DNA of 64,000 bases from Neobacillus jeddahensis (GTDB taxonomy: Bacteria; Bacillota; Bacilli; Bacillales; Cytobacillaceae). Below the pieces are notes generated by a model. It did no database searches, was not told the DNA's origin, and saw only the letters and a list, made by a program, of their open reading frames with translations. Both the position numbers and the translations under genes were made by a program. Positions 47,084-55,726 of this stretch are shown piece by piece. The stretch is taken from assembly GCF_000612625.1 (NCBI RefSeq), contig NZ_CCAS010000015.1, positions 21,875 to 85,874 of the forward strand. The letters are read 5' to 3'. The first letter of the stretch is position 1; every line of letters starts with the position of its first letter.

Positions 47084-48043
47084 TCAGAGTTGAGAGGAGT
47101 TCTTTTTCTTAGGTTTAATATGTGTGATTAGACCATCTAAATCAGTCATATAAAATTGTGTCTCTGGAGTTTTTTTTAGATAATGATCCTGCATTAATTG
47201 GTAATAATTTACCCGATGCTGCGGATCAAATTTTAACATCGGATATTCGTTGTGCTCCTTCACATATTGGTCGACAGCTTTTTGCACCATATCCATTTCA
47301 TATGGAATTATTTTTTCACTTTCTTCAAATAAATCATAGGTTTCCTTCGACATATAAAATATTTTAGAAGGAACTCCACCAAGGAACTCAGCAATCTGTG
47401 TAAAATCGATACTGTTATCATCGTTAACAAGAATCGTTCGGTATACACCTTTAGGAAGTTTATCGGAAAAAGTTCTTACTGCTCTACGGACCTCATCGAT
47501 GGTTACATCAATAACAGGGTAGTGTTGGTTATCATTCCTATCCGTAGTATTCTCAGTTTCCCTTTCTTTTTGTATAGAAGATTTAAAGTACCTTTGAACC
47601 ATCGAATAAATGGTTAAGCCCCCTAAGCCTATTCCTAGAAAGGACCCAATCAAAGTAAAAGTGGGGTAGAGTTCATATCGATCATCTAAAAATGCTCCTG
47701 ATTTGTATCCGAAATAAATCGATATGGCAGCGGCAATTCCAAACACCATATTTAGTGAAAGGGCTTTCATTAAGAAGCTCGAAAATTCATTCCAATGGGT
47801 ATCAGGATGGCTTGCATCATTTTTGATAAATTGTGTAACCTCTTTAATCATTTCTGTAGATACTTGGTTCTCTACAAAAAAGTCTTCTAGATATTCTTCA
47901 TTGGATTTATTAGCATTTTTCAACAAACAGGCTGTTTTTTCGATGGAACCTTTTGTGTAATGAACATAAATCCACTTTTCTTCCAGACCTAATTCCAGAT
48001 TTTCTTCCACTCTTCCCAATTGTTTTGTAAACTTGTGTTTCAT
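47084..48043 (-). CDS. AtpZ-like membrane segment fused to a DUF3939-like domain
   Basis: A 319-residue protein in three parts. Residues 1-88 are soluble and unrecognised. Residues about 90-155 contain two helices and the segment GYKSGAFLDD...YPTFTLIGSFLGIGLGG, the AtpZ/AtpI pattern (G-x-x-x-G-x-x-x-D, then P-x-x-x-L-I-G-x-x-x-G). Residues about 175-310 (VIDVTIDEVRRAVRTF, LPKGVYRTILVNDD, FYMSKETYDLFEE, FDPQHRVNYY, FYMTDLDGLITH) resemble the DUF3939 domain. AtpZ/AtpI proteins help ATP synthase assembly or ion supply. It follows the b-like gene by 4 nt, so it belongs to the F0-like operon. AGGGGG lies 9 nt before the ATG. Confidence 0.72.
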   Translation of the reverse strand: MKHKFTKQLGRVEENLELGLEEKWIYVHYTKGSIEKTACLLKNANKSNEEYLEDFFVENQVSTEMIKEVTQFIKNDASHPDTHWNEFSSFLMKALSLNMVFGIAAAISIYFGYKSGAFLDDRYELYPTFTLIGSFLGIGLGGLTIYSMVQRYFKSSIQKERETENTTDRNDNQHYPVIDVTIDEVRRAVRTFSDKLPKGVYRTILVNDDNSIDFTQIAEFLGGVPSKIFYMSKETYDLFEESEKIIPYEMDMVQKAVDQYVKEHNEYPMLKFDPQHRVNYYQLMQDHYLKKTPETQFYMTDLDGLITHIKPKKKNSSQL

Positions 48044-48047
48044 TCTT

Positions 48048-48443
48048 TTATGCCCCCTTAATTTGGTTATTTTGCGTATAGGAGCTTGTTCGTGCTAATG
48101 AGGATTCTTCCTGCGCCTCTTGTAGGATATGTTTTGCCTCCTCCTTTGCCTCTTGAACCAGTTGCTTTGCCACTTTTTCATTATACTTAATTAATTCTCT
48201 TGCATCTATTTTAGCTTGATGAAGAATTTCATCACTCTTCTCTAGATTTTTTTTCGCCTTCAGTTTAGAGTCTTCTGTTAATCTCAGTTGCTCTACTATC
48301 GCTTCCTTTCGTGTATCAAGAATCCCGATTAACTTTTTAAAGACTAACTTTTTTAAAATAAAAACAAGGATGGTAAAAATAACAGCTTGATATAACATAG
48401 TCCCTAATGAAATTGGAAGACCAAATAACATTAAATCACCCAA
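48048..48443 (-). CDS. Shortened ATP synthase F0 subunit b-like protein
   Basis: A 131-residue protein with the F0 subunit b plan: one N-terminal helix (about 14-34, SLGTMLYQAVIFTILVFIL) then a long charged Ala/Glu/Lys coiled coil (about 45-115). Canonical Bacillus b subunits are about 170 residues; here the last 40 or so, which bind delta and the F1 head, are replaced by a short polar tail. The start is TTG at 48443, about 10 nt after AAAGGAG; an ATG four codons on, after GGGTGA, is an alternative. It sits 23 nt after the subunit a gene with no subunit c gene between. Confidence 0.75.
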   Translation of the reverse strand: MGDLMLFGLPISLGTMLYQAVIFTILVFILKKLVFKKLIGILDTRKEAIVEQLRLTEDSKLKAKKNLEKSDEILHQAKIDARELIKYNEKVAKQLVQEAKEEAKHILQEAQEESSLARTSSYTQNNQIKGA

Positions 48444-48466
48444 AACAGTTCAACTCCTTTCTCTAT

Positions 48467-49549
<1,083 letters not shown>

Positions 49550-50071
49550 ATGAAAAAGTTTTTCTTATTATTAGCGGCGTTATCAATGGCTCTTGGATTA
49601 GTAGCTTGTTCAAGTAATGACAAGGAACAGTCAGAACAAAATGAAGCAACAGTGACTAAAGTGGACACTAAAAAGGAATTAGTGAAATTTTATATGGACC
49701 TCGGGAACAAAATTAATGCAAAAGATACTGATTTAAATGCATATATGGCGAAAGCGACTAAGGAAGATGCAAAACCTGAAGAATTACCAACAGTAGAGGA
49801 TCAAGCTAAAGCTAGTGAATCTGCAGCTGCAGTCGCAACAGAGTTAAATAACATCCAAATCCCAGCTGAACTTAAAGACCAAAAGACAGACCTTGAGGCC
49901 GCATTAAAGGATTATGCAGCTTCCTACCAAATGAAGGCAGATGAACTGAAAAAGGAAACTCCGGTACTTGATGCAGGTGATGACAGCTTCGCTCAAGGGG
50001 AAGAAAAGCTTGGAAAGGTTTACGAAAGTGTAAAATTACTTCCACCAAGTTTAGGAAAACAAGTGAATTAA
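49550..50071 (+). CDS. Small lipoprotein, function unknown
   Basis: A 173-residue exported protein: the signal peptide ends in LGLVACSS, a clear lipobox. The mature part is acidic, helical and rich in Lys, Glu, Asp and Ala, with no known motif. GGGGG lies 9 nt before the ATG. It is divergent from the F0-like operon and may share its control region; nothing shows a shared function. Confidence 0.75.
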   Translation: MKKFFLLLAALSMALGLVACSSNDKEQSEQNEATVTKVDTKKELVKFYMDLGNKINAKDTDLNAYMAKATKEDAKPEELPTVEDQAKASESAAAVATELNNIQIPAELKDQKTDLEAALKDYAASYQMKADELKKETPVLDAGDDSFAQGEEKLGKVYESVKLLPPSLGKQVN

Positions 50072-50082
50072 TATAGATAGGA

Positions 50083-50119
50083 AAACAAGCCGAATGGTTT
50101 AGCATCCGGCTTGTTTTTA
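50083..50119. terminator. Terminator after the lipoprotein gene
   Basis: AACAAGCCG and CGGCTTGTT pair, followed by TTTAT; A residues precede the first arm. Confidence 0.85.
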
Positions 50120-50158
50120 TCTAATGCATGAAAATTAATTCTAATTCGTTAATGTGTT

Positions 50159-50455
50159 TCAGGCTATTTCCTTGTACGTAACCTTTAATTCCTCGAGGAG
50201 ATCATCAACAGTTAAGTAGGTCTCTGTATCTTCAAAAAACCATACATCATTGCCCTCGACAAAGAACGTAATGCCATTTATTTCTTTTGTAAATTCAATA
50301 TTTGACGGATATTCGGCTGAAAATGCAAGGCTAAACCCTTTATGCTTTTGTCCAAATCCAGCGTATTGAGGAAACAGGCGAATACTGATTGGCTTACTAA
50401 TATCAAATTCCTGACTGAACCATGAAGTTGCTTTTTCATCAATTGAAATAAACAT
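50159..50455 (-). CDS. HesB/YadR-like protein without cysteines
   Basis: A 98-residue protein of the HesB-like fold: IDEKATSWFSQEFD, IRLFPQYAGFGQKHKGFSLAF and GITFFVEGNDVWFFED resemble the YneR-type proteins of Bacillus. No Cys is present, so it cannot bind an Fe-S cluster in the usual way. The ATG at 50455 follows AAAGGTCGGTG; an upstream frame is not supported. Function unknown. Confidence 0.8.
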   Translation of the reverse strand: MFISIDEKATSWFSQEFDISKPISIRLFPQYAGFGQKHKGFSLAFSAEYPSNIEFTKEINGITFFVEGNDVWFFEDTETYLTVDDLLEELKVTYKEIA

Positions 50456-50805
50456 TTTTATACACCGACCTTTTCCTAGTAGATAATGAATCAAATCATA
50501 AGGGCCGAAATGAATCAAATAACCTAGTCATTATTTTTCATTCCTTATATGGAAAGAGTATAATTTTTTATCCGTTTTGCCTGTGATAATATTCACGTAC
50601 ATCGCACAATCGTTTTAGATTTTATAAAATGTTCATTTTTTTGCTTCAAATTGTTCACAACCTGTACTTTATATTTCAGCTGCTAGGATTTCTTTTCAAA
50701 TCTTTTTATAATAAAAACAACATCGTTTATTGTTGCTGTTTTTGTAACATGTTTATAGTGAAAACCATGATAAAATGAAAGAAACCAGCAAGGGAGTTTT
50801 TGACT
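50456..50805. other. 350-nt gap between the HesB-like and coiled-coil genes
   Basis: No gene. AAAACAACA and TGTTGCTGTTTT near 50714-50742 can form a weak hairpin. The region is very AT-rich and should hold two divergent promoters. Confidence 0.35.
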
Positions 50806-51102
50806 ATGGAAAAGCAATTCGAAAAGCTATCTGAAAATGTCATGGATATAAAAAGTTTAATCGAAACATTTAATACAACATTGGATAATATTGAAAAAAG
50901 GCTGTCGAGACTAGAAAAGATGGACAGTATTGAACACAGGGTCGAAGTGAATCAAATTGACTTATCGGACATCAAGGATTCACTTCAGCGTATTGAGTCA
51001 TCACAGAGCAATGATATTCAGCATCTCAATCGCCGGCTTGATTCACATTTAGTCAAAATAGCCAAAGCAGAGGAAGATATATTGATCTTAAAAACAAAGT
51101 AA
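50806..51102 (+). CDS. Hypothetical coiled-coil protein, 98 residues
   Basis: A soluble protein with heptad-like hydrophobic spacing over nearly its whole length (IKSLIETFNTTLDNIEKRLSRLEK and later repeats), predicted as a parallel coiled coil. No Cys, signal peptide or membrane helix. AAGGGAG precedes the ATG at 50806. Not recognised. Confidence 0.7.
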   Translation: MEKQFEKLSENVMDIKSLIETFNTTLDNIEKRLSRLEKMDSIEHRVEVNQIDLSDIKDSLQRIESSQSNDIQHLNRRLDSHLVKIAKAEEDILILKTK

Positions 51103-51133
51103 TAACAGCCGTTACAAATCAATAACGAAGAAA

Positions 51134-51172
51134 GCAAACAAGATCAGAGAATGAATCCTCTGATCTTGTTTG
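51134..51172. terminator. Bidirectional terminator
   Basis: GCAAACAAGATCAGA and TCTGATCTTGTTTGC form a perfect 15-bp stem between two convergent genes. Confidence 0.85.
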
Positions 51173-51201
51173 CCTTTGGAGATAACTAAAGGCGTGAGCG
51201 T

Positions 51202-51387
51202 TTACAATTTTGAGAAAAGTGCTTTGACGCCTAAGTAAAGTAAAGCAAAGGAAAAAACTAAAATGGCGAGGCCGCCAACAACAGTAAAAAACGGAGTTAA
51301 ACCAGCTAAAAATGAGATTGTTGGCATATGGACTAAGGCAAAACCTGCTAAAATACAAGCTAAAAATAAGGTTGCTACTTGATTCAT
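51202..51387 (-). CDS. Small membrane protein, 61 residues
   Basis: Two membrane helices (about 4-27 and 32-55) with a short loop and a Lys at the end (VKALFSKL). GGGGGG lies 6 nt before the ATG. The last coding part lies next to the terminator. No function recognised; the composition and binding site support a real gene. Confidence 0.7.
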   Translation of the reverse strand: MNQVATLFLACILAGFALVHMPTISFLAGLTPFFTVVGGLAILVFSFALLYLGVKALFSKL

Positions 51388-51537
51388 TTTTATCCCCCCC
51401 TTGTGCTATAGGATATGCGACAACAGACTTGTTGCTTGGTTATCTATCCATATTCATTGGTAAAAAAAATAGACCGTTAAATGTCCCGGTCTATTTTAAA
51501 TAAAGTATTCAATTTTCGATTATTTCAACAAGTTTCC

Positions 51538-52887
51538 CTATGAAAGAACTTCTGATTGGGATACGGTTATATGTGGTATGTTGATTTCTTCAAGAGATTG
51601 TTTCGTTACTTCAATATATTTAATATGATGTTCTTCCATATCTAAAATTTTAAAGGAATAGGAATCGTGAAGGATGATGTCGCCTTCTTTTGCTTCATAA
51701 TTTTCGGTCAAAATCCATCCGCCAATTGTATCGACATCCTCGTCGTTAATTTCAACACCCAATAAATCATTAATCTCACTCACTAAAACCTTAGAGTCAA
51801 TAATATAATGATCTTCCTTAATTTTACGGATTTCTGGAATTTCATCCATATCAAATTCATCACGAATCTCGCCAACAATTTCTTCAAGGATATCTTCAAC
51901 CGTCACAAGGCCTGATGTCCCACCGTATTCGTCCATTAGAATCGCCATATGGACACGGTCTTTTTGCATTTTTACTAATAAATCATGAATGGGAATGGTT
52001 TCTATTACTCTAATAATTGGCCGCGTATAGTTTTCCAATGTTTGAGTGGATAGTTTTTCATTTCCAATCAAATCGGTCATAAGTTCCTTGATATTCACAA
52101 GTCCGATAATATGGTCTTTATCTCCATCAATGACAGGGTATCTTGTAAACTTTTCTTCTCGTAAAACCTCAAGAAAAGTTTCTAAGGTGTCATCCTTTGA
52201 CAAAGAAACCATTTCAGTTCTTGGCACCATGATTTCTTTAGCAATCCGGTTATCAAATTCGAAAATTTTATTTACATACTTAAACTCAGATTGGTTAATT
52301 TCACCACTTTTATAGCTTTCAGATAGGATAATTCGAAGTTCTTCCTCTGTATGGGCAATTTCATTTTCAGATACTGGCTTAAGTCCAAAAAGACTGGAAA
52401 CAATCCGCGCTGATCCATTTAGTACCCATATGAAAGGATACATGATCTTATAAAATAAAATCAGCGGACGAGACACTAACAAAGTAATCAGTTCTGCTTT
52501 TTGAATAGCGAGGGTTTTAGGTGCGAGCTCTCCCACCACTACATGGAGAAAGGTAATAATCGCAAAGGCAATCCCAACTGATAGGATGTGTGTCGCACTT
52601 TCTGGAATGTTCATTTTTTGGAAAACTGGGCCAAGTATATGCTCAATGGTCGATTCCCCAATCCAACCTAAGCCCAAGGCAGTGATTGTAATACCTAATT
52701 GACAGGCAGATAGATATTCATCTAAGTTGGATATCACTCTTTTGGCTGAAACAGCCTTCGAATTTCCTTCTTCAATTAACTGATCAATTCTTGAACTTCT
52801 AATTTTCACGATAGCAAACTCAGAAGTTACAAAAAAAGCAGTTAAGGCAATTAAAATGGCTATAATAACCAAGTTAAATATGTCCAA
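51538..52887 (-). CDS. CNNM/CorC-family transporter (MpfA/YhdP-like)
   Basis: A 449-residue hemolysin-family protein: an N-terminal DUF21 membrane domain (about 1-190, FVTSEFAIVKIRSSRIDQL, GELAPKTLAIQKAE), two CBS domains (about 215-340, MVPRTEMVSL, DEYGGTSGLVTVEDILEEIVGE in part) and a C-terminal CorC_HlyC domain. B. subtilis relatives (YhdP/MpfA) protect against Mg2+ excess, so Mg2+ or Co2+ export is likely. The start is TTG at 52887, with AAGGG 8 nt upstream inside a hairpin; a stronger GGGAGGTG lies 38 nt upstream. Confidence 0.88.
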   Translation of the reverse strand: MDIFNLVIIAILIALTAFFVTSEFAIVKIRSSRIDQLIEEGNSKAVSAKRVISNLDEYLSACQLGITITALGLGWIGESTIEHILGPVFQKMNIPESATHILSVGIAFAIITFLHVVVGELAPKTLAIQKAELITLLVSRPLILFYKIMYPFIWVLNGSARIVSSLFGLKPVSENEIAHTEEELRIILSESYKSGEINQSEFKYVNKIFEFDNRIAKEIMVPRTEMVSLSKDDTLETFLEVLREEKFTRYPVIDGDKDHIIGLVNIKELMTDLIGNEKLSTQTLENYTRPIIRVIETIPIHDLLVKMQKDRVHMAILMDEYGGTSGLVTVEDILEEIVGEIRDEFDMDEIPEIRKIKEDHYIIDSKVLVSEINDLLGVEINDEDVDTIGGWILTENYEAKEGDIILHDSYSFKILDMEEHHIKYIEVTKQSLEEINIPHITVSQSEVLS

Positions 52888-52895
52888 ATAAGTTC

Positions 52896-52921
52896 CCTTA
52901 TCCCGTTGTAGACGGGTAAGG
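52896..52921 (-). promoter_or_regulatory. Hairpin over the ribosome binding site of the first CorC gene
   Basis: On the minus strand CCTTACCCGT pairs with ACGGGATAAGG over 10 bp with a single bulged A and a CTACA loop. The AAGG of the 3' arm is the likely ribosome binding site. Confidence 0.6.
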
Positions 52922-52947
52922 AGTCACCTCCCAATAATATAAAAAAA

Positions 52948-53322
52948 TTAGCTCGTTACATTCAAAAGAGAATTCATGAGTGCAGAGCGTAGCATGCTTA
53001 GATTCTTGTTAAGCTTCTTTTTTTGATGCTCATCCAAGTTCTCTAAAATGGGGATGAGATCAAACAAATCGCTATTAAGCTGCTTCATTTGCTGTGTTAC
53101 AGCACTAACATGTTTTTCCACTTCTGATTCACGGATATTCTTCGTTTTTCGCATGTCTATTTTTCTTCTAATCTCGTCTAATGGAAAGTGCAGACTCTTG
53201 CATTCTTCTATAAATTTTAAATCAGCTAAGGATTCATCTGAATAAATGCGGTAATTTGATTTAGAGCGTTCTGCTTTTAATAAGCCAATAGACGTGTAAT
53301 AGTCAATGGTTCGTTTTGACAC
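52948..53322 (-). CDS. MerR-family regulator, probably frameshifted at its start
   Basis: The frame gives 124 residues beginning inside the MerR helix-turn-helix (SKRTIDYYTSIGLLKAERS) with a coiled-coil C terminus. The missing first helix, AVYRIGEIAEIAHV, is coded in the same frame upstream but has no start codon. The properly placed ATG (53364-53366, after GAGGTGG) is out of frame: ATG GGG CTG. One more G in the G4 run would join them into a 139-residue MerR. Either a one-base deletion, a sequencing error, or use of the GTG at 53322. It lies between two CorC genes, as yhdQ lies near yhdP and yhdT in B. subtilis. Confidence 0.6.
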   Translation of the reverse strand: MSKRTIDYYTSIGLLKAERSKSNYRIYSDESLADLKFIEECKSLHFPLDEIRRKIDMRKTKNIRESEVEKHVSAVTQQMKQLNSDLFDLIPILENLDEHQKKKLNKNLSMLRSALMNSLLNVTS

Positions 53323-53537
53323 ATGCGCTATTTCTGCTATTTCACCAATTCGGTAGACAGCCCCATCTTACCACCTCAACAATTATAAATTAACCTTAAT
53401 TATAAAGAATTTAAACCATACAGTCAAACGTTCTAGTTGGTTTTATACGTTGATACCAACAGTTTATGGAAATTCTAATTAAATATGATTAATAGAATCC
53501 AAATATTACAAAAATTTTCTCGATGAAGAAACGTCTC

Positions 53538-54845
53538 CTATTCGGGGGACGCTCCGCTTTTTCTAACCTCTATAAATAATATATGGTGACCTTCAATTTC
53601 TTTTATTTGGAAAGTGAATCCATCCTTTTCAATGGTATCCCCATTATGAACATCGAACTTTTGTGTTAAAAACCAACCACCAATTGTGTCTACGTCTTCT
53701 TCTTCCAGTGTAGTACCCAAGAGGTCATTCACTTCACCAATCAGGACCTTACCATCTAAAATATAATGATCGTCCCCTTTCTTTTGGATAAGGGGGAGTT
53801 CGTCCAAATCAAACTCATCTCGAATTTCACCGACAATCTCTTCAAGAATATCTTCCACTGTAACAATTCCAGCTGTTCCACCATATTCATCTGATAAAAT
53901 GGCCATATGTGATCGGTTCTTTTGTAACTTCACTAAAAGTTCTTGAATCGGAATCGTTTCAATGACATGAATCACCGGTTTTAAATAGGGGATCAACGGT
54001 TCCTCCCCGGTGCATTGTTGTTGAATACAATCCGTCAACACCTCTTTAATATTGACAACGCCTAAAATATTATCTTTGTCTCCATCAATTAGAGGATAGC
54101 GTGTATATTTTTCTACCTTTACTATGTGGATGACGTCCTCCATCGATGCATCCTTAGAGAGGGTAATAACCTCGGTTCGAGGAACCATGATTTCCTTCGC
54201 AATTCGATCGTCAAATTCAAAAATTTTATTCATATAACTGTATTCAGATTGATTGATTTCTCCGCTTTCATAGCTTTGAGAAAGGATCATTCGCAATTCT
54301 TCTTCAGATAGAACGATTTCATGCTCGGAAGTGGGGCTAACGCCAAATATCCCTGTTACAAAGCGTGCTGATCGGTTAAGAATCCATATAAATGGATACA
54401 TCAGTCGATAAAACATAATAAGCGGTTTTGCAAACAGTAAAATAATTTCTTCCGCCTTTTGAATGGCAAATGTTTTTGGAGCCAGTTCGCCAATGACAAC
54501 GTTGAAGAAGGTGATGATGGCAAAGGCGAGAAAAAAAGAAATAATTTGTTTTAGTGAGACAGGGATTTGAATCCATTCAAAAAGAGGGCTTAAAATCCTG
54601 CGAATGGTTGGCTCGCCCAACCAGCCTAATATTAATGAAGTAATGGTAATTCCGACTTGAGTAGCAGATAAATAACCATCCAGATTAGATATGACCCTTT
54701 TAGCGGCTTCTGCTTTTGTATTTCCCTCTGAAACTAATTGGTCAATTCTTGTCGTTCGAACCTTTATCATCGCAAATTCTGAAGCTACAAAAAATGCAGT
54801 AAAGGTAATGAGAATTGCAATAATAACAACATTCATCCAAACCAT
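53538..54845 (-). CDS. CNNM/CorC-family transporter (YhdT-like)
   Basis: A 435-residue paralogue of the gene at 51538, with the same order: DUF21 membrane domain (FFVASEFAMIKVRTTRIDQL), CBS pair (MVPRTEVITLSKD, DEYGGTAGIVTVED) and CorC_HlyC domain. The start is taken as ATG 54845, 6 nt after an AAGG that lies in a hairpin; an upstream GTG in frame lacks a site. Ion efflux is expected from the family. Two paralogues with a MerR gene between suggests shared control, not shown. Confidence 0.87.
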   Translation of the reverse strand: MVWMNVVIIAILITFTAFFVASEFAMIKVRTTRIDQLVSEGNTKAEAAKRVISNLDGYLSATQVGITITSLILGWLGEPTIRRILSPLFEWIQIPVSLKQIISFFLAFAIITFFNVVIGELAPKTFAIQKAEEIILLFAKPLIMFYRLMYPFIWILNRSARFVTGIFGVSPTSEHEIVLSEEELRMILSQSYESGEINQSEYSYMNKIFEFDDRIAKEIMVPRTEVITLSKDASMEDVIHIVKVEKYTRYPLIDGDKDNILGVVNIKEVLTDCIQQQCTGEEPLIPYLKPVIHVIETIPIQELLVKLQKNRSHMAILSDEYGGTAGIVTVEDILEEIVGEIRDEFDLDELPLIQKKGDDHYILDGKVLIGEVNDLLGTTLEEEDVDTIGGWFLTQKFDVHNGDTIEKDGFTFQIKEIEGHHILFIEVRKSGASPE

Positions 54846-54850
54846 TTGAC

Positions 54851-54868
54851 GCCTTACATGTGTAAGGC
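54851..54868 (-). promoter_or_regulatory. Palindrome over the ribosome binding site of the second CorC gene
   Basis: GCCTTACATGTGTAAGGC is an 8-bp inverted repeat around 2 nt. As RNA the AAGG of its 3' arm, the likely ribosome binding site, would be paired. GAGGTGG lies just upstream, the same arrangement as at 52896-52930. Confidence 0.6.
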
Positions 54869-55000
54869 ATGCCACCTCACTTACTTTTTACTCTATGTAC
54901 ATATAATTTCCTCTAATTCAACTTTTAGTTTTTTTCTTGGTTATATCGTCTTTATTATTTCAAAAAATATTTTGATAAGCAAATAATGACAATTTCAGCT

Positions 55001-55027
55001 AAAAAAAAAGCCACCCTTGTAGGTAGC
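55001..55027 (-). terminator. Terminator after the second CorC leader / acetyltransferase gene
   Basis: On the minus strand GCTACC and GGTGGC pair around the loop and are followed by nine T residues. It ends the acetyltransferase transcript. Confidence 0.85.
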
Positions 55028-55030
55028 AGA

Positions 55031-55591
55031 TCACTTAACTTTAGATGTGAGAGGAGTCCATTCACGGGCTAGCATGCTATAGACAATAAGATCATGAAAA
55101 TGTCCATTTAATTGTTCGCCATCTCGGAGTTTTCCTTCCATCACAAAACCAAGCCTTTCGGGAATGGCACGACTTTTTTTATTGTTCACTCCACAGCGAA
55201 TCTCGATTCTGTTAAGTCTTAATTGAAAAAAGGCATAATGAAGGAGGGCTTGAACCGACCGTGTGATAATGCCATGTCCTTCGGCTTTTCGAGCAAGATA
55301 ATAGCCGATACTCGCCATACTGTTATACCAATCAAATTGATGGATTCCTAAGGAGCCAACCAATTCTCCTTTATATAAGATGCCCACGTTCATTCCACTA
55401 TTTTCGGCAAATTGCGTTAGCCATACGGGAATAATCGTTTCGAATTGATAGGGGGAAGTCATACTATCTACCCATGGCATCCATTCACGTAAATGGTCAC
55501 GATTCTCTTCGACCAATTGATACAGATTTAAGGCGTGATGCTGTTGAAACAGCTGAAGCTCAATTTCATGATCAACCCTTAATGTAAACAT
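55031..55591 (-). CDS. GNAT acetyltransferase (RimL/YdaF-like)
   Basis: A 186-residue acetyltransferase of the group that acetylates the N terminus of ribosomal proteins. LREWMPWVD, GSLGIHQFD, ASIGYYLARKAEGHGI (acetyl-CoA loop) and AIPERLGFVMEGKLRDGEQLNGHFHDLIVYSML (here as PERLGFVMEGKLRDGE and HDLIVYSML) are family marks. The conserved Asn-Ser-x-Ala is replaced by KKSRAIPERLGF. AGGAGAT lies 6 nt before the ATG. Substrate not certain. Confidence 0.88.
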   Translation of the reverse strand: MFTLRVDHEIELQLFQQHHALNLYQLVEENRDHLREWMPWVDSMTSPYQFETIIPVWLTQFAENSGMNVGILYKGELVGSLGIHQFDWYNSMASIGYYLARKAEGHGIITRSVQALLHYAFFQLRLNRIEIRCGVNNKKSRAIPERLGFVMEGKLRDGEQLNGHFHDLIVYSMLAREWTPLTSKVK

Positions 55592-55670
55592 ATGCCTATC
55601 TCCTGATAAAAAGTTTTATTCCATCATATGCACTTCAGAGTGATATCGGGAGATGAAACAGAAAAGAAAT

Positions 55671-55703
55671 AAAAAAATCCCTGCTTAAATAAAAGTGGGA
55701 TTT
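55671..55703 (-). terminator. Terminator of the soluble kinase gene
   Basis: On the minus strand AAATCCC and GGGATTT pair, followed by TTTTTATTT. Confidence 0.75.
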
Positions 55704-55726
55704 GGGATAAAGACTGTTGCTTGTTA

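Noticed and set aside
48444..48466. A subunit c gene between the F0 a- and b-like genes
   Set aside because: The gap is only 23 nt and no helix-pair protein is coded nearby on either strand.
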